Shown: positions 37,729-46,164 of the stretch, one piece after another
Numbering within the stretch: position 1 is the stretch's first letter
How the letters are laid out: each line of letters begins with the position of its first letter
Origin: Pedobacter planticolens
GTDB taxonomy: Bacteria > Bacteroidota > Bacteroidia > Sphingobacteriales > Sphingobacteriaceae
Direction of reading: 5' to 3'
Length of the DNA: 64,000 nt
NCBI RefSeq assembly: GCF_014172375.1
Contig: NZ_WNXD01000001.1
Coordinates: forward strand, 1,302,001-1,366,000
The notes under the pieces: generated by a model
The model's input: the letters and a program-made list of their open reading frames with translations, nothing else
Databases searched by the model: none
Told to the model about the DNA's origin: nothing
Program-made: the position numbers and the translations under genes

Positions 37729-39582
37729 CTAATAGCCAAAGGTTTGCACCATTTTAAAGTTTTTATTGACTTCACTTTGTGGCAATGGAAGTAAATTATA
37801 GCGAGCTTGCCAAGCACGAGTACTAGTTCTGGTGCGCACATAATAGGCGGTGCTATTTAAACTGGTACCAGTAAATACATTCATTCCTGTAAAATCTCCA
37901 CCTTGTCTACCTTCTGGAGCTGTAGCAATTTTCCATCTACGTACATCAAAAAAGCGATGCCCTTCATAAGCCATTTCAATACATCTTTCTCTTTGGATTA
38001 ATGTGCGCATAGTAGCTTGATCAAATACACCAACCAATGCTGGGATGCCTGCTCTTGTGCGAATAGCATTTAAGTAAATTAGTATATCTGCATTGCCTGG
38101 ATTAGATTCATTTAGTGCTTCTGCATAATTTAAATAAAGCTCGCCCAAACGGATATACATAGCCGGACGCACCACATTACCTGCATTACTTTGCAGATTT
38201 CTGCTCACATTGGTATTTTTACGTACCAAATAACCTGTTTTAGGATACATTGTCTGGCTTCCATTTGCATTTCCAGAATTACCAGTAGGCCAAAATTCAA
38301 CACTGGTTAAACCAGTTTTAGGTACAAACGGAACTGTTGACCCATTAAATGTTACATTGGCATAAAATCTAGGTTCTCTATTCACATACATATTTGAAGT
38401 TCCAGCTACATAGAAGTTAGCTTTCGCTGTTGCTGTAAAACCAGATTCAACATATGCACTTCCTGTTTCGTCTATGTTTTTCCCATTAATCATTCTATAC
38501 TTGTCAACCATTTCTTGAGGTAATGAAAGAACAGCATTTGTTTTAGTGCCATTTGCCGCACGAGGAGCTGAATCTTCTTCCCAAACTGCATATGCTGTAA
38601 CTGTTCTTAACCAAATACCTTCATCGCTCCAACCTGTTAAATATAAGCCTCTAACAGAATTTACGGCAGCTAAAAACGGATCAGCATTGGTTACTTTATA
38701 AAGCTTTTTACCCATTGTATTGGCATGATCTATTGCTATTTTTGCAGCATCTGCAGCCTTAGCCCACTTGCTAGGATCGGCAGTAAGATTCATCAATTGT
38801 TTACCATCGGTATTCTTGAAATTAGCAAAATCGGCATTACCATTAAATAACGGACTTGCATCATACAAAAGCACTTGACTTTTTACCGATTCGACAATAA
38901 GCTTGGTAATTCTTCCTGTTTGTGAAAGATCATCTGCTCCAGATGAAGCCACAACATGTTTCTCAGGAACTAAAGCTTTTGCCGCTTCCATTTCCGTTAG
39001 GATATAATTAATACATTCGCTCCATGTATTTCTTGGTAATTGAAAATTATCATCCACATCTGCAACCCTATCACCTACAAGAACTACTGGTCCGTACAAT
39101 TTAATGAGCATCCAGTAATAATAAGCTCTCAAAAACCGAGCTTCTCCAGTATATTGTTGAATTAATTCGACACCATTTGGCTCGTTAAGCAAATTAGTTT
39201 TGCTATTGTTGATATTGGCCATAAAAATATTGGCCAACCTAATTGCTTGATAATAATTAGTATATACATTAATTGCACTCTGACTGGTTAATGTTCCCGC
39301 TGCTATAATTGAAGGTGATGAAAGTTCCAACTCATCGGTCAGCTCTGCCAAGCCTCTGGCAGTAACACTACCGTCTGCCCAAACATCTGGTAATCTATTA
39401 TACACTCCTGAAAGCCAATTTTCTGCTTCTAATTTACTTTGAAAAACCATATCTATGGTTTGTAAATCTTTTGGAGCCGAATCAAAGTAGCCCTTTTTAC
39501 ACCCAGTTGGCAACAACACTGAAAAAGCAACTACTGTTGTCAGTATAATTTTAGTGGTATATTTTTTTATGTTATGTCTCAT
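37729..39582 (-). CDS. SusD/RagB-like surface glycan-binding lipoprotein (sialoglycan locus)
   Basis: A 617-residue lipoprotein (LLPTGC, Cys28) with the SusD helical fold: GEARFLRAYYYWMLIKLYGPVVLV, the C-terminal LYLNYAEALNESN, TRAGIPAL and IQRERCIEMAYEGHRFFDVRRWK segments. It begins 19 bp after the susC stop and is transcribed with it. In the context of sialidase, NanA and a shared operator it should capture sialylated oligosaccharides at the cell surface. It has little similarity to the other SusD at 13838 beyond the fold. Confidence 0.95.
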   Translation of the reverse strand: MRHNIKKYTTKIILTTVVAFSVLLPTGCKKGYFDSAPKDLQTIDMVFQSKLEAENWLSGVYNRLPDVWADGSVTARGLAELTDELELSSPSIIAAGTLTSQSAINVYTNYYQAIRLANIFMANINNSKTNLLNEPNGVELIQQYTGEARFLRAYYYWMLIKLYGPVVLVGDRVADVDDNFQLPRNTWSECINYILTEMEAAKALVPEKHVVASSGADDLSQTGRITKLIVESVKSQVLLYDASPLFNGNADFANFKNTDGKQLMNLTADPSKWAKAADAAKIAIDHANTMGKKLYKVTNADPFLAAVNSVRGLYLTGWSDEGIWLRTVTAYAVWEEDSAPRAANGTKTNAVLSLPQEMVDKYRMINGKNIDETGSAYVESGFTATAKANFYVAGTSNMYVNREPRFYANVTFNGSTVPFVPKTGLTSVEFWPTGNSGNANGSQTMYPKTGYLVRKNTNVSRNLQSNAGNVVRPAMYIRLGELYLNYAEALNESNPGNADILIYLNAIRTRAGIPALVGVFDQATMRTLIQRERCIEMAYEGHRFFDVRRWKIATAPEGRQGGDFTGMNVFTGTSLNSTAYYVRTRTSTRAWQARYNLLPLPQSEVNKNFKMVQTFGY

Positions 39583-39601
39583 GATCTTAATCTTTTTTGG
39601 T

Positions 39602-42600
39602 TTAAAATGTTACCCTTGCACCTAGATTATAGGCTTTTATGTTTGGATAAGACTCTCCTCGACTGTAATTATTTGAACTTGTACCTGTATCATTCAACTC
39701 AGGATCCCAGAATTTCCATTTCGAAAGCGTGATGAGGTTGGTACCATTAATGAATACTCTCACGTTTTTTATTCCGTATCTTTTTATGAAAGATTGATTG
39801 AGCGTATAGCCAATTTCTGCACTCTTTAATCTGATGAAATCTGCAGATTTAAGCCACCATGTACTGTTTAAATAATTTAAGTTTGGATCTTGATTGGTAT
39901 TTAATCTTGGGTAAAATGCATTTGGGTTGGGATTACTCTCTGTCCATCTATCTGCTACCATACTCATTAACCCACCGCTAATTGGTCCAGATGCAAATGG
40001 CCTAGTTCCATCACCAATACCATAATTAAGATAAACTTTACCAGTACCTTGTATAAATGCACCAAAATCAAATCCTTTAATTCCAAAAGCTAGGTTAATA
40101 CCATACATCATTTTTGGTGTACCAGATACATCTATTCTGGCAACATCATTTGCATCAATAATTCCATCTTTATTTAAATCGCTGTATTTAATATCCCCTG
40201 GTCTGGTATCTCCAGATTGAAAGGCCGATGCAGCCACTTCTGCCTGATCTTTAAAAAGTCCTTCGGCAATGTAAAGGGTTTTAGCATCCACTTCCTTACC
40301 TTTCCATTCCATCCAAGGATACCTTTGCGGTGGCAAACCATCTTCTAAATTGGTGTTATCGTTATACGTAAACGTGCTAGTAATATTTATCCATTTACGA
40401 TTTGATAAACTTTTATTATAAGTTAGCGTTACATCTATTCCTTTATTTAACACGATACCAATGTTACGCGTTGGATTAACTCCGCCAAAGCCAGAAAGCC
40501 CAGGAATAGTTTGATCTGCTCTTAAAATTCCTTTGCGTTTTTCTCTAAAAAGCTCTGTTACTAATTTCAAATCGTTTTTAAAGAAGTTCAATTCTATACC
40601 TAAATTATGTCTATAAGATGTTTCCCAAGAAGGATCTGTTGCGATTTGAGATTCTGCATAACCACTATACGCTGGTGAAAGAGAAGAAGGAATTCCGAAT
40701 TGATAGCCAGTAGCTGTAGTTTTAGCCAGTTGTGTGAGGTATAAAAATCGAGTACTGAAACCACCGTTTCCAGTAAGACCATAACTATATCTCAACTTAA
40801 AATAGGGAACAACTGATTTAATGGCATCATAAAATTTCTCGTTAGATACGATATAGCCAACACCAACAGATGGGAAGAACCCAAAACGTTTTGCAGGGCT
40901 AAAGTTTTCAGATCCGGTATAACCGAAATTACCTTCTACGAAATATCGATTGTTATACCCATAAGTTGCTCTACCTGTAATACCACGATTGCGAAAAGGA
41001 ACTGAGGAAATAAACGTAGCTGCGTTGCCATCAATATATTCTGATTGGTTGAAAAGTAGTAGACCGCCAACCTCATGTTTGCCAAACGTTCTTCCGTAGT
41101 TTAAAGATGCTTCTGTGTACATCCTTCTAGTAGAACTTCTAGCTGATGAAAATGTGTATGTTCCGCTTGCATCTCTTGTGGTTTGAAGGATTAGATTTCC
41201 ATTTGCATCTCTTTCTGTTGCATAATAAGATGGATCTGCAAGGCCAGTGCCAGTTGAGCCATCCGTATAAATATCAAAAGAAAATAAGCCAGAAATTGAT
41301 AATCCTTTGGTAAGAATTCCTAAATCTTGTTTAACTCTAATGTTAGGACGGATGGTAGCAGAATAATCGTTTTTTGAACCAAAATTAAATGCAACTTTAG
41401 TAGGACTACTAAATCCGCCTGGATATTGGGTGTAAACCCCATTGCTGTATCTCCCAGGAATTACATGCGGTGGAACACGTAGTACTTGCGCAAATAAATT
41501 ATTCAACGCATTTGTTTCACTACTTGCAGGACCATTTCTTTGATCAATAATAGATGAAATACCTAAATCTAGTTTAGTGGTATTGGTTACATTTACACCA
41601 ATATTCGCGGTGAAATTATAGCGTTTATAAAATGAGCTTACATCGTAATTTTTACTATCTGGATTTTCCTTAAGTAAACCTGTTTCTCGATAATAGCCAG
41701 CAGAGATGTAATAAGTAGATTTATCTGAACCACCACTAATATTTAAGTTTGCTCTTTGACTAACTCCTGATTTTCTAAAAATTTCATCATACCAATTTAC
41801 ATTAGGATACAAATCTGGATCGGCACCAGTTCTATGTAAATTAATGCGCTCATCTGTATACAAAGCTGCCCTGCCCCTAGTTGTTAGCGCTTCATTGTAC
41901 AAAGTCATCCATGTAGGTGCATCTAGCAATTCGGGCACTTGTACAAATTGAGAAACACCCTGATTAAGTTCGAAATTTACAGCTGGTTTACCTATAGTTC
42001 CTTTTTTAGTATTGATGATAATTACACCATTTGCTCCCCTTGTTCCATAAACTGCTGTTGATACTGCATCTTTTAGCACAGTAAAGGTTTGGATATCTTC
42101 TGGGTCAATATCATTCAATGTTCTATCTGGCACACCGTCTATAATAATTAATGGCGTACGTGTGCTCGTTCCAAATGTGGATACTCCACGCACTAAAAAC
42201 CCAGAATTATCTTCGCCTGGCCCTCCTCCTCTTGAGGTTGTAATCATCCCTGAAATTCTACCTCCTAGCATTCCTGCAATATCTCTAACAGGTAATTTAA
42301 GGTCTTTTGCTTCTAATGTAGATTGAGCTCCAATTACACTGATTTTCTTTTGTTGACCATAACCAACAATACTCACCTCATTTAATCCACCAGCATCAGC
42401 TTCAAGCTTTACATTTAGATCAACTCTGTTTCTAACTGCTAGTTTTACAGTTTTATAACCTACAAAAGAAAATTCGAGTGAATCAGTTGGGGCTACAGAA
42501 ATCTGGTATTTTCCTTCATTATCACTTACCACACCTAATCTTGTTCCTGCAATTTTAATATTTGCACCGATAACAGGGCCATCAAGTTCGTCTGTAATTT

Positions 42601-42718
42601 TTCCAGAAACCTTCAAAATCCGTTCCTGAGCAAATAAACTCGAGCTTAAGAGAAAAGCGAGCATAAAAAAAATCGTTCTTAGGATACCCCTAAGGCCATA
42701 ACGTAGTTTTGTGTTCAT
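39602..42718 (-). CDS. SusC-like TonB-dependent transporter (sialoglycan locus)
   Basis: This 1038-residue outer-membrane transporter has a signal peptide ending SLFAQ, a carboxypeptidase-like domain (about 35-115, VSGKITDELDGPVIGANIKIAGTRLGVVSDNEGKY), a plug (about 125-235, VSIVGYGQQKKISVIGAQS, GRISGMITTSRGG, PLIIIDGVPDRTLNDIDPEDIQTFTVLKDAVSTAVYGTRGANGVIIINTKKG) and a C-terminal barrel ending in VTF. It is paired with the SusD encoded directly downstream. The promoter region holds two copies of the NanR-like operator (42753 and 42943), so import and sialic acid breakdown are probably co-induced. Confidence 0.96.
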   Translation of the reverse strand: MNTKLRYGLRGILRTIFFMLAFLLSSSLFAQERILKVSGKITDELDGPVIGANIKIAGTRLGVVSDNEGKYQISVAPTDSLEFSFVGYKTVKLAVRNRVDLNVKLEADAGGLNEVSIVGYGQQKKISVIGAQSTLEAKDLKLPVRDIAGMLGGRISGMITTSRGGGPGEDNSGFLVRGVSTFGTSTRTPLIIIDGVPDRTLNDIDPEDIQTFTVLKDAVSTAVYGTRGANGVIIINTKKGTIGKPAVNFELNQGVSQFVQVPELLDAPTWMTLYNEALTTRGRAALYTDERINLHRTGADPDLYPNVNWYDEIFRKSGVSQRANLNISGGSDKSTYYISAGYYRETGLLKENPDSKNYDVSSFYKRYNFTANIGVNVTNTTKLDLGISSIIDQRNGPASSETNALNNLFAQVLRVPPHVIPGRYSNGVYTQYPGGFSSPTKVAFNFGSKNDYSATIRPNIRVKQDLGILTKGLSISGLFSFDIYTDGSTGTGLADPSYYATERDANGNLILQTTRDASGTYTFSSARSSTRRMYTEASLNYGRTFGKHEVGGLLLFNQSEYIDGNAATFISSVPFRNRGITGRATYGYNNRYFVEGNFGYTGSENFSPAKRFGFFPSVGVGYIVSNEKFYDAIKSVVPYFKLRYSYGLTGNGGFSTRFLYLTQLAKTTATGYQFGIPSSLSPAYSGYAESQIATDPSWETSYRHNLGIELNFFKNDLKLVTELFREKRKGILRADQTIPGLSGFGGVNPTRNIGIVLNKGIDVTLTYNKSLSNRKWINITSTFTYNDNTNLEDGLPPQRYPWMEWKGKEVDAKTLYIAEGLFKDQAEVAASAFQSGDTRPGDIKYSDLNKDGIIDANDVARIDVSGTPKMMYGINLAFGIKGFDFGAFIQGTGKVYLNYGIGDGTRPFASGPISGGLMSMVADRWTESNPNPNAFYPRLNTNQDPNLNYLNSTWWLKSADFIRLKSAEIGYTLNQSFIKRYGIKNVRVFINGTNLITLSKWKFWDPELNDTGTSSNNYSRGESYPNIKAYNLGARVTF

Positions 42719-42752
42719 AATTGGTTTATATTGGTTTATCTTAATTAGCCCT

Positions 42753-42765
42753 TATGTGGTACATA
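42753..42765. promoter_or_regulatory. Second NanR-like operator in the susC leader
   Basis: TATGTGGTACATA differs from the 36713 site by one base and lies 35 bp before the susC start codon, inside the expected transcript leader. It could act as a roadblock or cooperative second site. Confidence 0.6.
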
Positions 42766-42942
42766 TTTTTTGAGACAAAACATGGGAACATCCCCCATTT
42801 CACTCATTCAAAAAGTATTCAGTTTTATAAAATCGATTTTAGTTCTTAAAATCTTTCTCGTCTTTTATTCTTCAATTTGTACATAGTATGAAAACTCTTA
42901 AAGATCAAAATAACTTATATAAAATATTTGATTATATATAGT

Positions 42943-42955
42943 TATGTACTACATA
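42943..42955. promoter_or_regulatory. NanR-like operator at the susC promoter
   Basis: The perfect palindrome TATGTACTACATA (apart from the centre base) directly follows the -7 element of the susC promoter, exactly as at the sialidase promoter. Confidence 0.75.
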
Positions 42956-42956
42956 T

Positions 42957-42988
42957 CAAATGTCTAAAGTATTTTTTATATTTCCAAA
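42957..42988 (-). promoter_or_regulatory. Bacteroidota-type promoter for susCD of the sialic acid locus
   Basis: Minus-strand TTTG (42985-42988) and GACATTTG (42957-42964) are separated by 20 bases. The sequence is nearly the same as the sialidase promoter for about 50 bp. It predicts a leader of about 230 bases. Confidence 0.6.
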
Positions 42989-43171
42989 TATATTTTTTGT
43001 AGTTATAGAAAAAAGTGTCTTCAATTAATTTAAATCAATAAATTGATAGAAAATTTAATGATTTTCTCCTCTCCTAGAAATGTCAAAATCATAAAAAACG
43101 AAACGTATTAGATTTTTATTGGGCTTTTACATGCCAGAAGATTAGAAACATAATCTATAAGTTACAAATGC

Positions 43172-43201
43172 AAAAAGTCTTATATTGCTGTAAGGCTTTT
43201 T
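43172..43201. terminator. Orphan terminator-like hairpin
   Basis: AAAAAGTCTTA pairs with TAAGGCTTTTT (11 bp with one G-T pair) around an 8-base loop. No gene ends near it on either strand, so it may close a small RNA or be left over from a lost gene. Confidence 0.45.
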
Positions 43202-43274
43202 GATTTAAACTTATTATTACTCGAGTTGAGCTATCTATACTAAAGAACACTTACTAATACAAGCAGAATACTAA

Positions 43275-43363
43275 GACTTAATAGGGATTTTATAGGGAGT
43301 ATATAGGGATTTATCCGAGTTTAGTCCCTGTAAAGTCCCTGTTAACCCCCTATTAAGTCCCTG
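43275..43363. repeat. Inverted array of 11-bp phased repeats
   Basis: Three TAGGGA units start at 43282, 43293 and 43304. On the other side GTCCCTG units start at 43324, 43335 and 43357, with a degenerate unit (CCCCCTA) in the fourth phase position at 43346. Every step is exactly 11 bp, about one helical turn. The outermost 12 bp (GACTTAATAGGG, 43275-43286, and CCCTATTAAGTC, 43348-43359) are perfect inverted repeats. Function is unknown. Confidence 0.8.
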
Positions 43364-43527
43364 TTTATTATAAATCTTTTATGCTCTATAATCTAAAATG
43401 TTTTAATTATTGACAGTCAATTTCTACCTCTCTTATTGTCGCATTCATACTGTAATAGAGTGACTTTTGTTCTCGAGATTTGTATCAGACAAAACCAATT
43501 AAAAAAAAATACAACATAAATTATAAC

Positions 43528-43535
43528 AGGAGGAG
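43528..43535 (+). promoter_or_regulatory. Strong Shine-Dalgarno (AGGAGGAG) before DHFR-like gene
   Basis: AGGAGG ends 8 bases before the ATG at 43542, an ideal spacing. Most genes in this window, as in Bacteroidota generally, have A-rich leaders without such a motif, so this one is unusual. Confidence 0.7.
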
Positions 43536-43541
43536 AATGTC

Positions 43542-44135
43542 ATGAGAAAAATAATTGTTTTATCGATGATTACATTAGATGGAGTTATGCAAGGACCAGG
43601 TGGACCAGAAGAAGATACATCGGGTGGTTTTAAATATGGTGGTTGGACAGCACCGTATGGTGACGAAGCTTATAATAAGGCTATGGAAAAAGAACTGCAA
43701 CCTGCAGATTATCTTTTGGGAAGAAAAACATTTGATATTTGGGAAAACTATTGGCCAACGCATGGAGATTTTTGGCCAAGTATAAATGAAGGCACAAAAT
43801 ATGTCCTATCTACAACTAGAGAAAAGTCAAATTGGAAAAATTCAGTTTTTCTTAAGGACTTAGCTGATATTAAAAAGCTTAAAAACTCTGATGGTGCTGA
43901 TATTCATGTTTGGGGTAGTAGTGAACTTATTCAGCTATTACTTAAAAATGATTTAGTAGATGAACTTCGTTTAAAAATTCATCCATTAACACTTGGTAAA
44001 GGAAAAAACTTATTTGCTAATGGCCCTATTCCAGCTGCATTTACACTAATAGATAGTTCTATTACAACAAAGGGAGTAATTCTAGCTAATTATAAACGAG
44101 CTGGAGAAGTAAAAACTGGTAATGTTGAAGTTTAA
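43542..44135 (+). CDS. Dihydrofolate-reductase-like / RibD C-terminal domain protein
   Basis: The 197-residue cytosolic protein belongs to the RibD_C/DHFR-like superfamily of NADPH-binding reductases (YyaP/YwjB-like). It starts RKIIVLSMITLDGVMQGPGG and has YLLGRKTFDIWENYWP, KYVLSTT, DIHVWGSSELIQLLLKNDLVDELRLKIHPLTLGKGKNLF, all characteristic of this group. The true substrate of these stand-alone proteins is mostly unknown; a role in folate or riboflavin synthesis should not be assumed. The strong Shine-Dalgarno and solitary position suggest acquisition from another phylum. A short hairpin terminator follows. Confidence 0.88.
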   Translation: MRKIIVLSMITLDGVMQGPGGPEEDTSGGFKYGGWTAPYGDEAYNKAMEKELQPADYLLGRKTFDIWENYWPTHGDFWPSINEGTKYVLSTTREKSNWKNSVFLKDLADIKKLKNSDGADIHVWGSSELIQLLLKNDLVDELRLKIHPLTLGKGKNLFANGPIPAAFTLIDSSITTKGVILANYKRAGEVKTGNVEV

Positions 44136-44177
44136 GAAAAAATAAACAAGAATAGTTTATCAGCTAGATTCTAACCG

Positions 44178-44210
44178 AATAGCCTTGCAGAATATGTTGG
44201 GCTATTTTGT
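44178..44210 (+). terminator. Intrinsic terminator after DHFR-like gene
   Basis: AATAGCC and GGCTATT form a 7-bp stem around a 15-base loop followed by TTGTTTT. It lies 43 bp after the stop. Confidence 0.55.
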
Positions 44211-44255
44211 TTTAGTTTAAAATATTCTGTTATATTTATTCATGCATTATTAGAT

Positions 44256-44768
44256 ATGATTTTTCCTTTCTCTGTAAGCTTTAATAGACAATTAAAAACA
44301 ACAATAACATTTGATAACCACCAGAATATATTGCAATATATAATGAAAAGTATATTAGATGATAAAGCAAATAACGTTGCTATCGAAGATACACATGTAA
44401 CTTATAAAGGTTCTACATCTAATTGGAGAGGGTCTTTATTCGGAAGCGTTGACAATGGCAGCTTTATTTTAATCAACAAAGACAACAACTGGTGGTTAAA
44501 TTACCAAATCAATATGGGTAAGCTTTTTATCGGTACAGCAATATTATCAAGTATTATGGGCCTTTTTATACTAGCAAATGGCGGTCCATGGTGGGTGGGC
44601 ATTGTTGGTTTTTTATGGTTGTGTGGTGCCAATTGGATTATCAACTTGATTAGACACGGGTTTGTAGCTACCAATATCGCTGAAGGAATTGATGAATTGA
44701 TTTGTGGTAAAACACAACAACCTCCTGAACAGGATAAAATGACAGGCAAACTTAAAAGCTGGTTTTAA
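44256..44768 (+). CDS. Hypothetical two-helix membrane protein
   Basis: I do not recognise this 170-residue protein. The N-terminal 85 residues are soluble (SVSFNRQLKTTITFDNHQ..., then THVTYKGSTSNWRGSLFGSVDNGSF), followed by two membrane helices (GKLFIGTAILSSIMGLFILANG and WWVGIVGFLWLCGANWIINLI) and a polar tail rich in Gln, Pro and Lys. A shorter start at the ATG at 44343 is possible. It stands alone between the DHFR-like gene and a convergent small gene, and nothing nearby suggests a function. Confidence 0.65.
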   Translation: MIFPFSVSFNRQLKTTITFDNHQNILQYIMKSILDDKANNVAIEDTHVTYKGSTSNWRGSLFGSVDNGSFILINKDNNWWLNYQINMGKLFIGTAILSSIMGLFILANGGPWWVGIVGFLWLCGANWIINLIRHGFVATNIAEGIDELICGKTQQPPEQDKMTGKLKSWF

Positions 44769-44809
44769 CGATCAAAAAATTAAGCTTATAAAAACTTGAT
44801 TTAACAAGA

Positions 44810-45118
44810 TTACAACAAACTAAGTGAAGAACCCATCAAAGTCAAAATTTCAACTTTGTGTGTATCATTCAAACCGCTTTCATCTCGTTCCTTTTGAAAC
44901 TGAAGAAAAGAAGGAACTGTTAATATTTCTTGCTGTACTTCTTCGTTTTCGTACATGGAAACATGTAAAAAGGTTAACCCATCTTCTTGGAGATAAACGG
45001 TGTATAGAAATTTTTTGTCTACTAACCTTTTAAAATCTGACAGAAACGTATTAATGTTTTGCTTGTTTTGAGCTACAAATTCCGGTTTTACGGTATAGCT
45101 TACTTTTACTGAAATCAT
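44810..45118 (-). CDS. Antibiotic-biosynthesis-monooxygenase-like small protein
   Basis: The ATG at 45118 gives 102 residues; a TTG three codons upstream is less likely. The sequence MISVKVSYTVKPEFVAQNKQNINTF and LFTYVYL-like strands followed by TFLHVSMYENEEVQQEILTVPSFLQFQKERDESG fit a dimeric alpha-beta barrel of the ABM/quinol-monooxygenase type. Members degrade small quinones or haem, but many have no known activity. No neighbour supports a specific role. Confidence 0.7.
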   Translation of the reverse strand: MISVKVSYTVKPEFVAQNKQNINTFLSDFKRLVDKKFLYTVYLQEDGLTFLHVSMYENEEVQQEILTVPSFLQFQKERDESGLNDTHKVEILTLMGSSLSLL

Positions 45119-45246
45119 TTTTGACAAGGGATTATTTTAGTAAACATTATGCGTAATAAATGTACAAAATTTTAGTTAGCGATAATTAAAGATTTATCAA
45201 CCTCAAAATACAATTATAGCATCATTATAATTTAGTGATAACAAAA

Positions 45247-45272
45247 AAAGACCCTGCCGTAGCAAGGTCTTT
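45247..45272 (-). terminator. Intrinsic terminator of the histone H1-like gene
   Basis: AAAGACCCTGC pairs with GCAAGGTCTTT (10 of 11 bp) around a CGTA loop. On the minus strand a run of seven T follows, as expected for termination of the gene at 45298-45477. Confidence 0.8.
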
Positions 45273-45297
45273 CTTTGTAATGATTAAGCTCAAAAGC

Positions 45298-45477
45298 TTA
45301 TTTAGCGCTGTTTTTTTTCTCAGTCACTTCAGTACGAATATCTTGTGCTAAACCTTTAAGGTCTTGCATTGCTTTACGTACTCTAGTTCCTGCTGCTGCG
45401 TTACCACCATTATAAAATTTTTCTGCATCTGCTTCAATTGCAGCGATTACTTCTTTAACTTTTGAGAATTTTTCCAT
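45298..45477 (-). CDS. Histone H1-like small protein
   Basis: This 59-residue gene begins MEKFSKVKEVIAAIEADAEK, continues FYNGGNAAAGTRVRKAMQDL and ends KKNSAK. It matches the short histone H1/Hc1-like proteins common in Bacteroidota, which carry an acidic N-terminal helix and a basic second half and are thought to bind the nucleoid. It has its own putative promoter (TATATTTG on the minus strand, 45500-45507) and an excellent intrinsic terminator, signs of an independently and strongly expressed monocistronic gene. Confidence 0.88.
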   Translation of the reverse strand: MEKFSKVKEVIAAIEADAEKFYNGGNAAAGTRVRKAMQDLKGLAQDIRTEVTEKKNSAK

Positions 45478-45499
45478 TTTTTAAGTTTTAATTTGATTT

Positions 45500-45507
45500 C
45501 AAATATA
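45500..45507 (-). promoter_or_regulatory. Putative -7 element of the histone H1-like gene
   Basis: The minus strand reads TATATTTG, a perfect match to TAnnTTTG, 23 bp upstream of the start codon. A clear -33 TTTG is not present; the nearest is CTTG at about the right distance. Confidence 0.45.
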
Positions 45508-45658
45508 TCATTTAAACACAATAAACAAGTATGTGTTGAAATATTTATAATTGGTTTATGAGTATGCTAAGCCACTTTTCAGTTAAAAATACCTGAATCG
45601 CAATTTGTTAGCTTTATCGTTTCTGTTAAAAAATATTTTAAAAAAGAGTATCAAATAG

Positions 45659-46054
45659 CTATTTAACCATTGTTAAAAGGCAAATACAATCATTAATTGC
45701 TTTTGCTTTAAACGATAATAGCTGATGTAAAGTTAGTAATTCTCCTTTTTTCAATTCAATAGAATTACCCATACTTTCGAACGATAAACTACCATCAATT
45801 AACTGTAAACTCATAATCGCTTCCCCTTCTTCGCTTCCAGGCCTGATGGTTTCTCCTTCTTTTAAGGCAATTAAAGTAATGGTTACCTGCTCAGATTTAA
45901 AAACTGTAATTGCATTTTTCCCATTCTTTCCATAGGCTTCTTCCTGTTTAATTTGATCAATGTATTTCGGAATATTTATTGGAATTATGCCTGCATCTAA
46001 AGGCCTAGCGCCATCTGGCCTTTGTCGAGTAGCATTGTTGTGTTTCTCTTCCAT
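45659..46054 (-). CDS. Cupin-fold small protein
   Basis: The 131-residue protein has the single-domain cupin pattern in its second half: VTITLIALKEGETIRPGSEEGEAIMSLQLIDGSLSFESMGNSIELKKGELLTLHQLLSFKAKAINDCICLL. The usual metal-binding His/Glu set of cupin motif 1 is replaced (no H-x-H), leaving one His in the second motif, so catalytic activity is doubtful and a ligand-binding role is possible. It is monocistronic and divergent from the MBL-fold gene. No specific function can be assigned. Confidence 0.75.
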   Translation of the reverse strand: MEEKHNNATRQRPDGARPLDAGIIPINIPKYIDQIKQEEAYGKNGKNAITVFKSEQVTITLIALKEGETIRPGSEEGEAIMSLQLIDGSLSFESMGNSIELKKGELLTLHQLLSFKAKAINDCICLLTMVK

Positions 46055-46164
46055 TTTATTTCAGTTTTAGTAAAAACAGCAATCAACTAATTTGTTTCAG
46101 CATTCGTAAATGTTTATAAAAATGCAAATTAAAAATTAATAAAAACACTTTCTTTGTAATTCTT

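Larger units (their letters stand above)
42719..43541. other. 823-bp intergenic region with promoter, hairpin and repeat array
   Basis: No credible gene is visible between the leftward susC and the rightward DHFR-like gene. The left part holds the susC promoter and two GntR operators. The middle has an orphan terminator-like hairpin (43172-43201). The right part contains an 11-bp phased repeat array arranged as an inverted pair (43275-43363) and a strong Shine-Dalgarno just before the next gene. Confidence 0.75.

Noticed and set aside
43275..43363. CRISPR-like array
   Set aside because: The units are 11 bp with no spacers, occur in inverted halves, and no cas gene is present.
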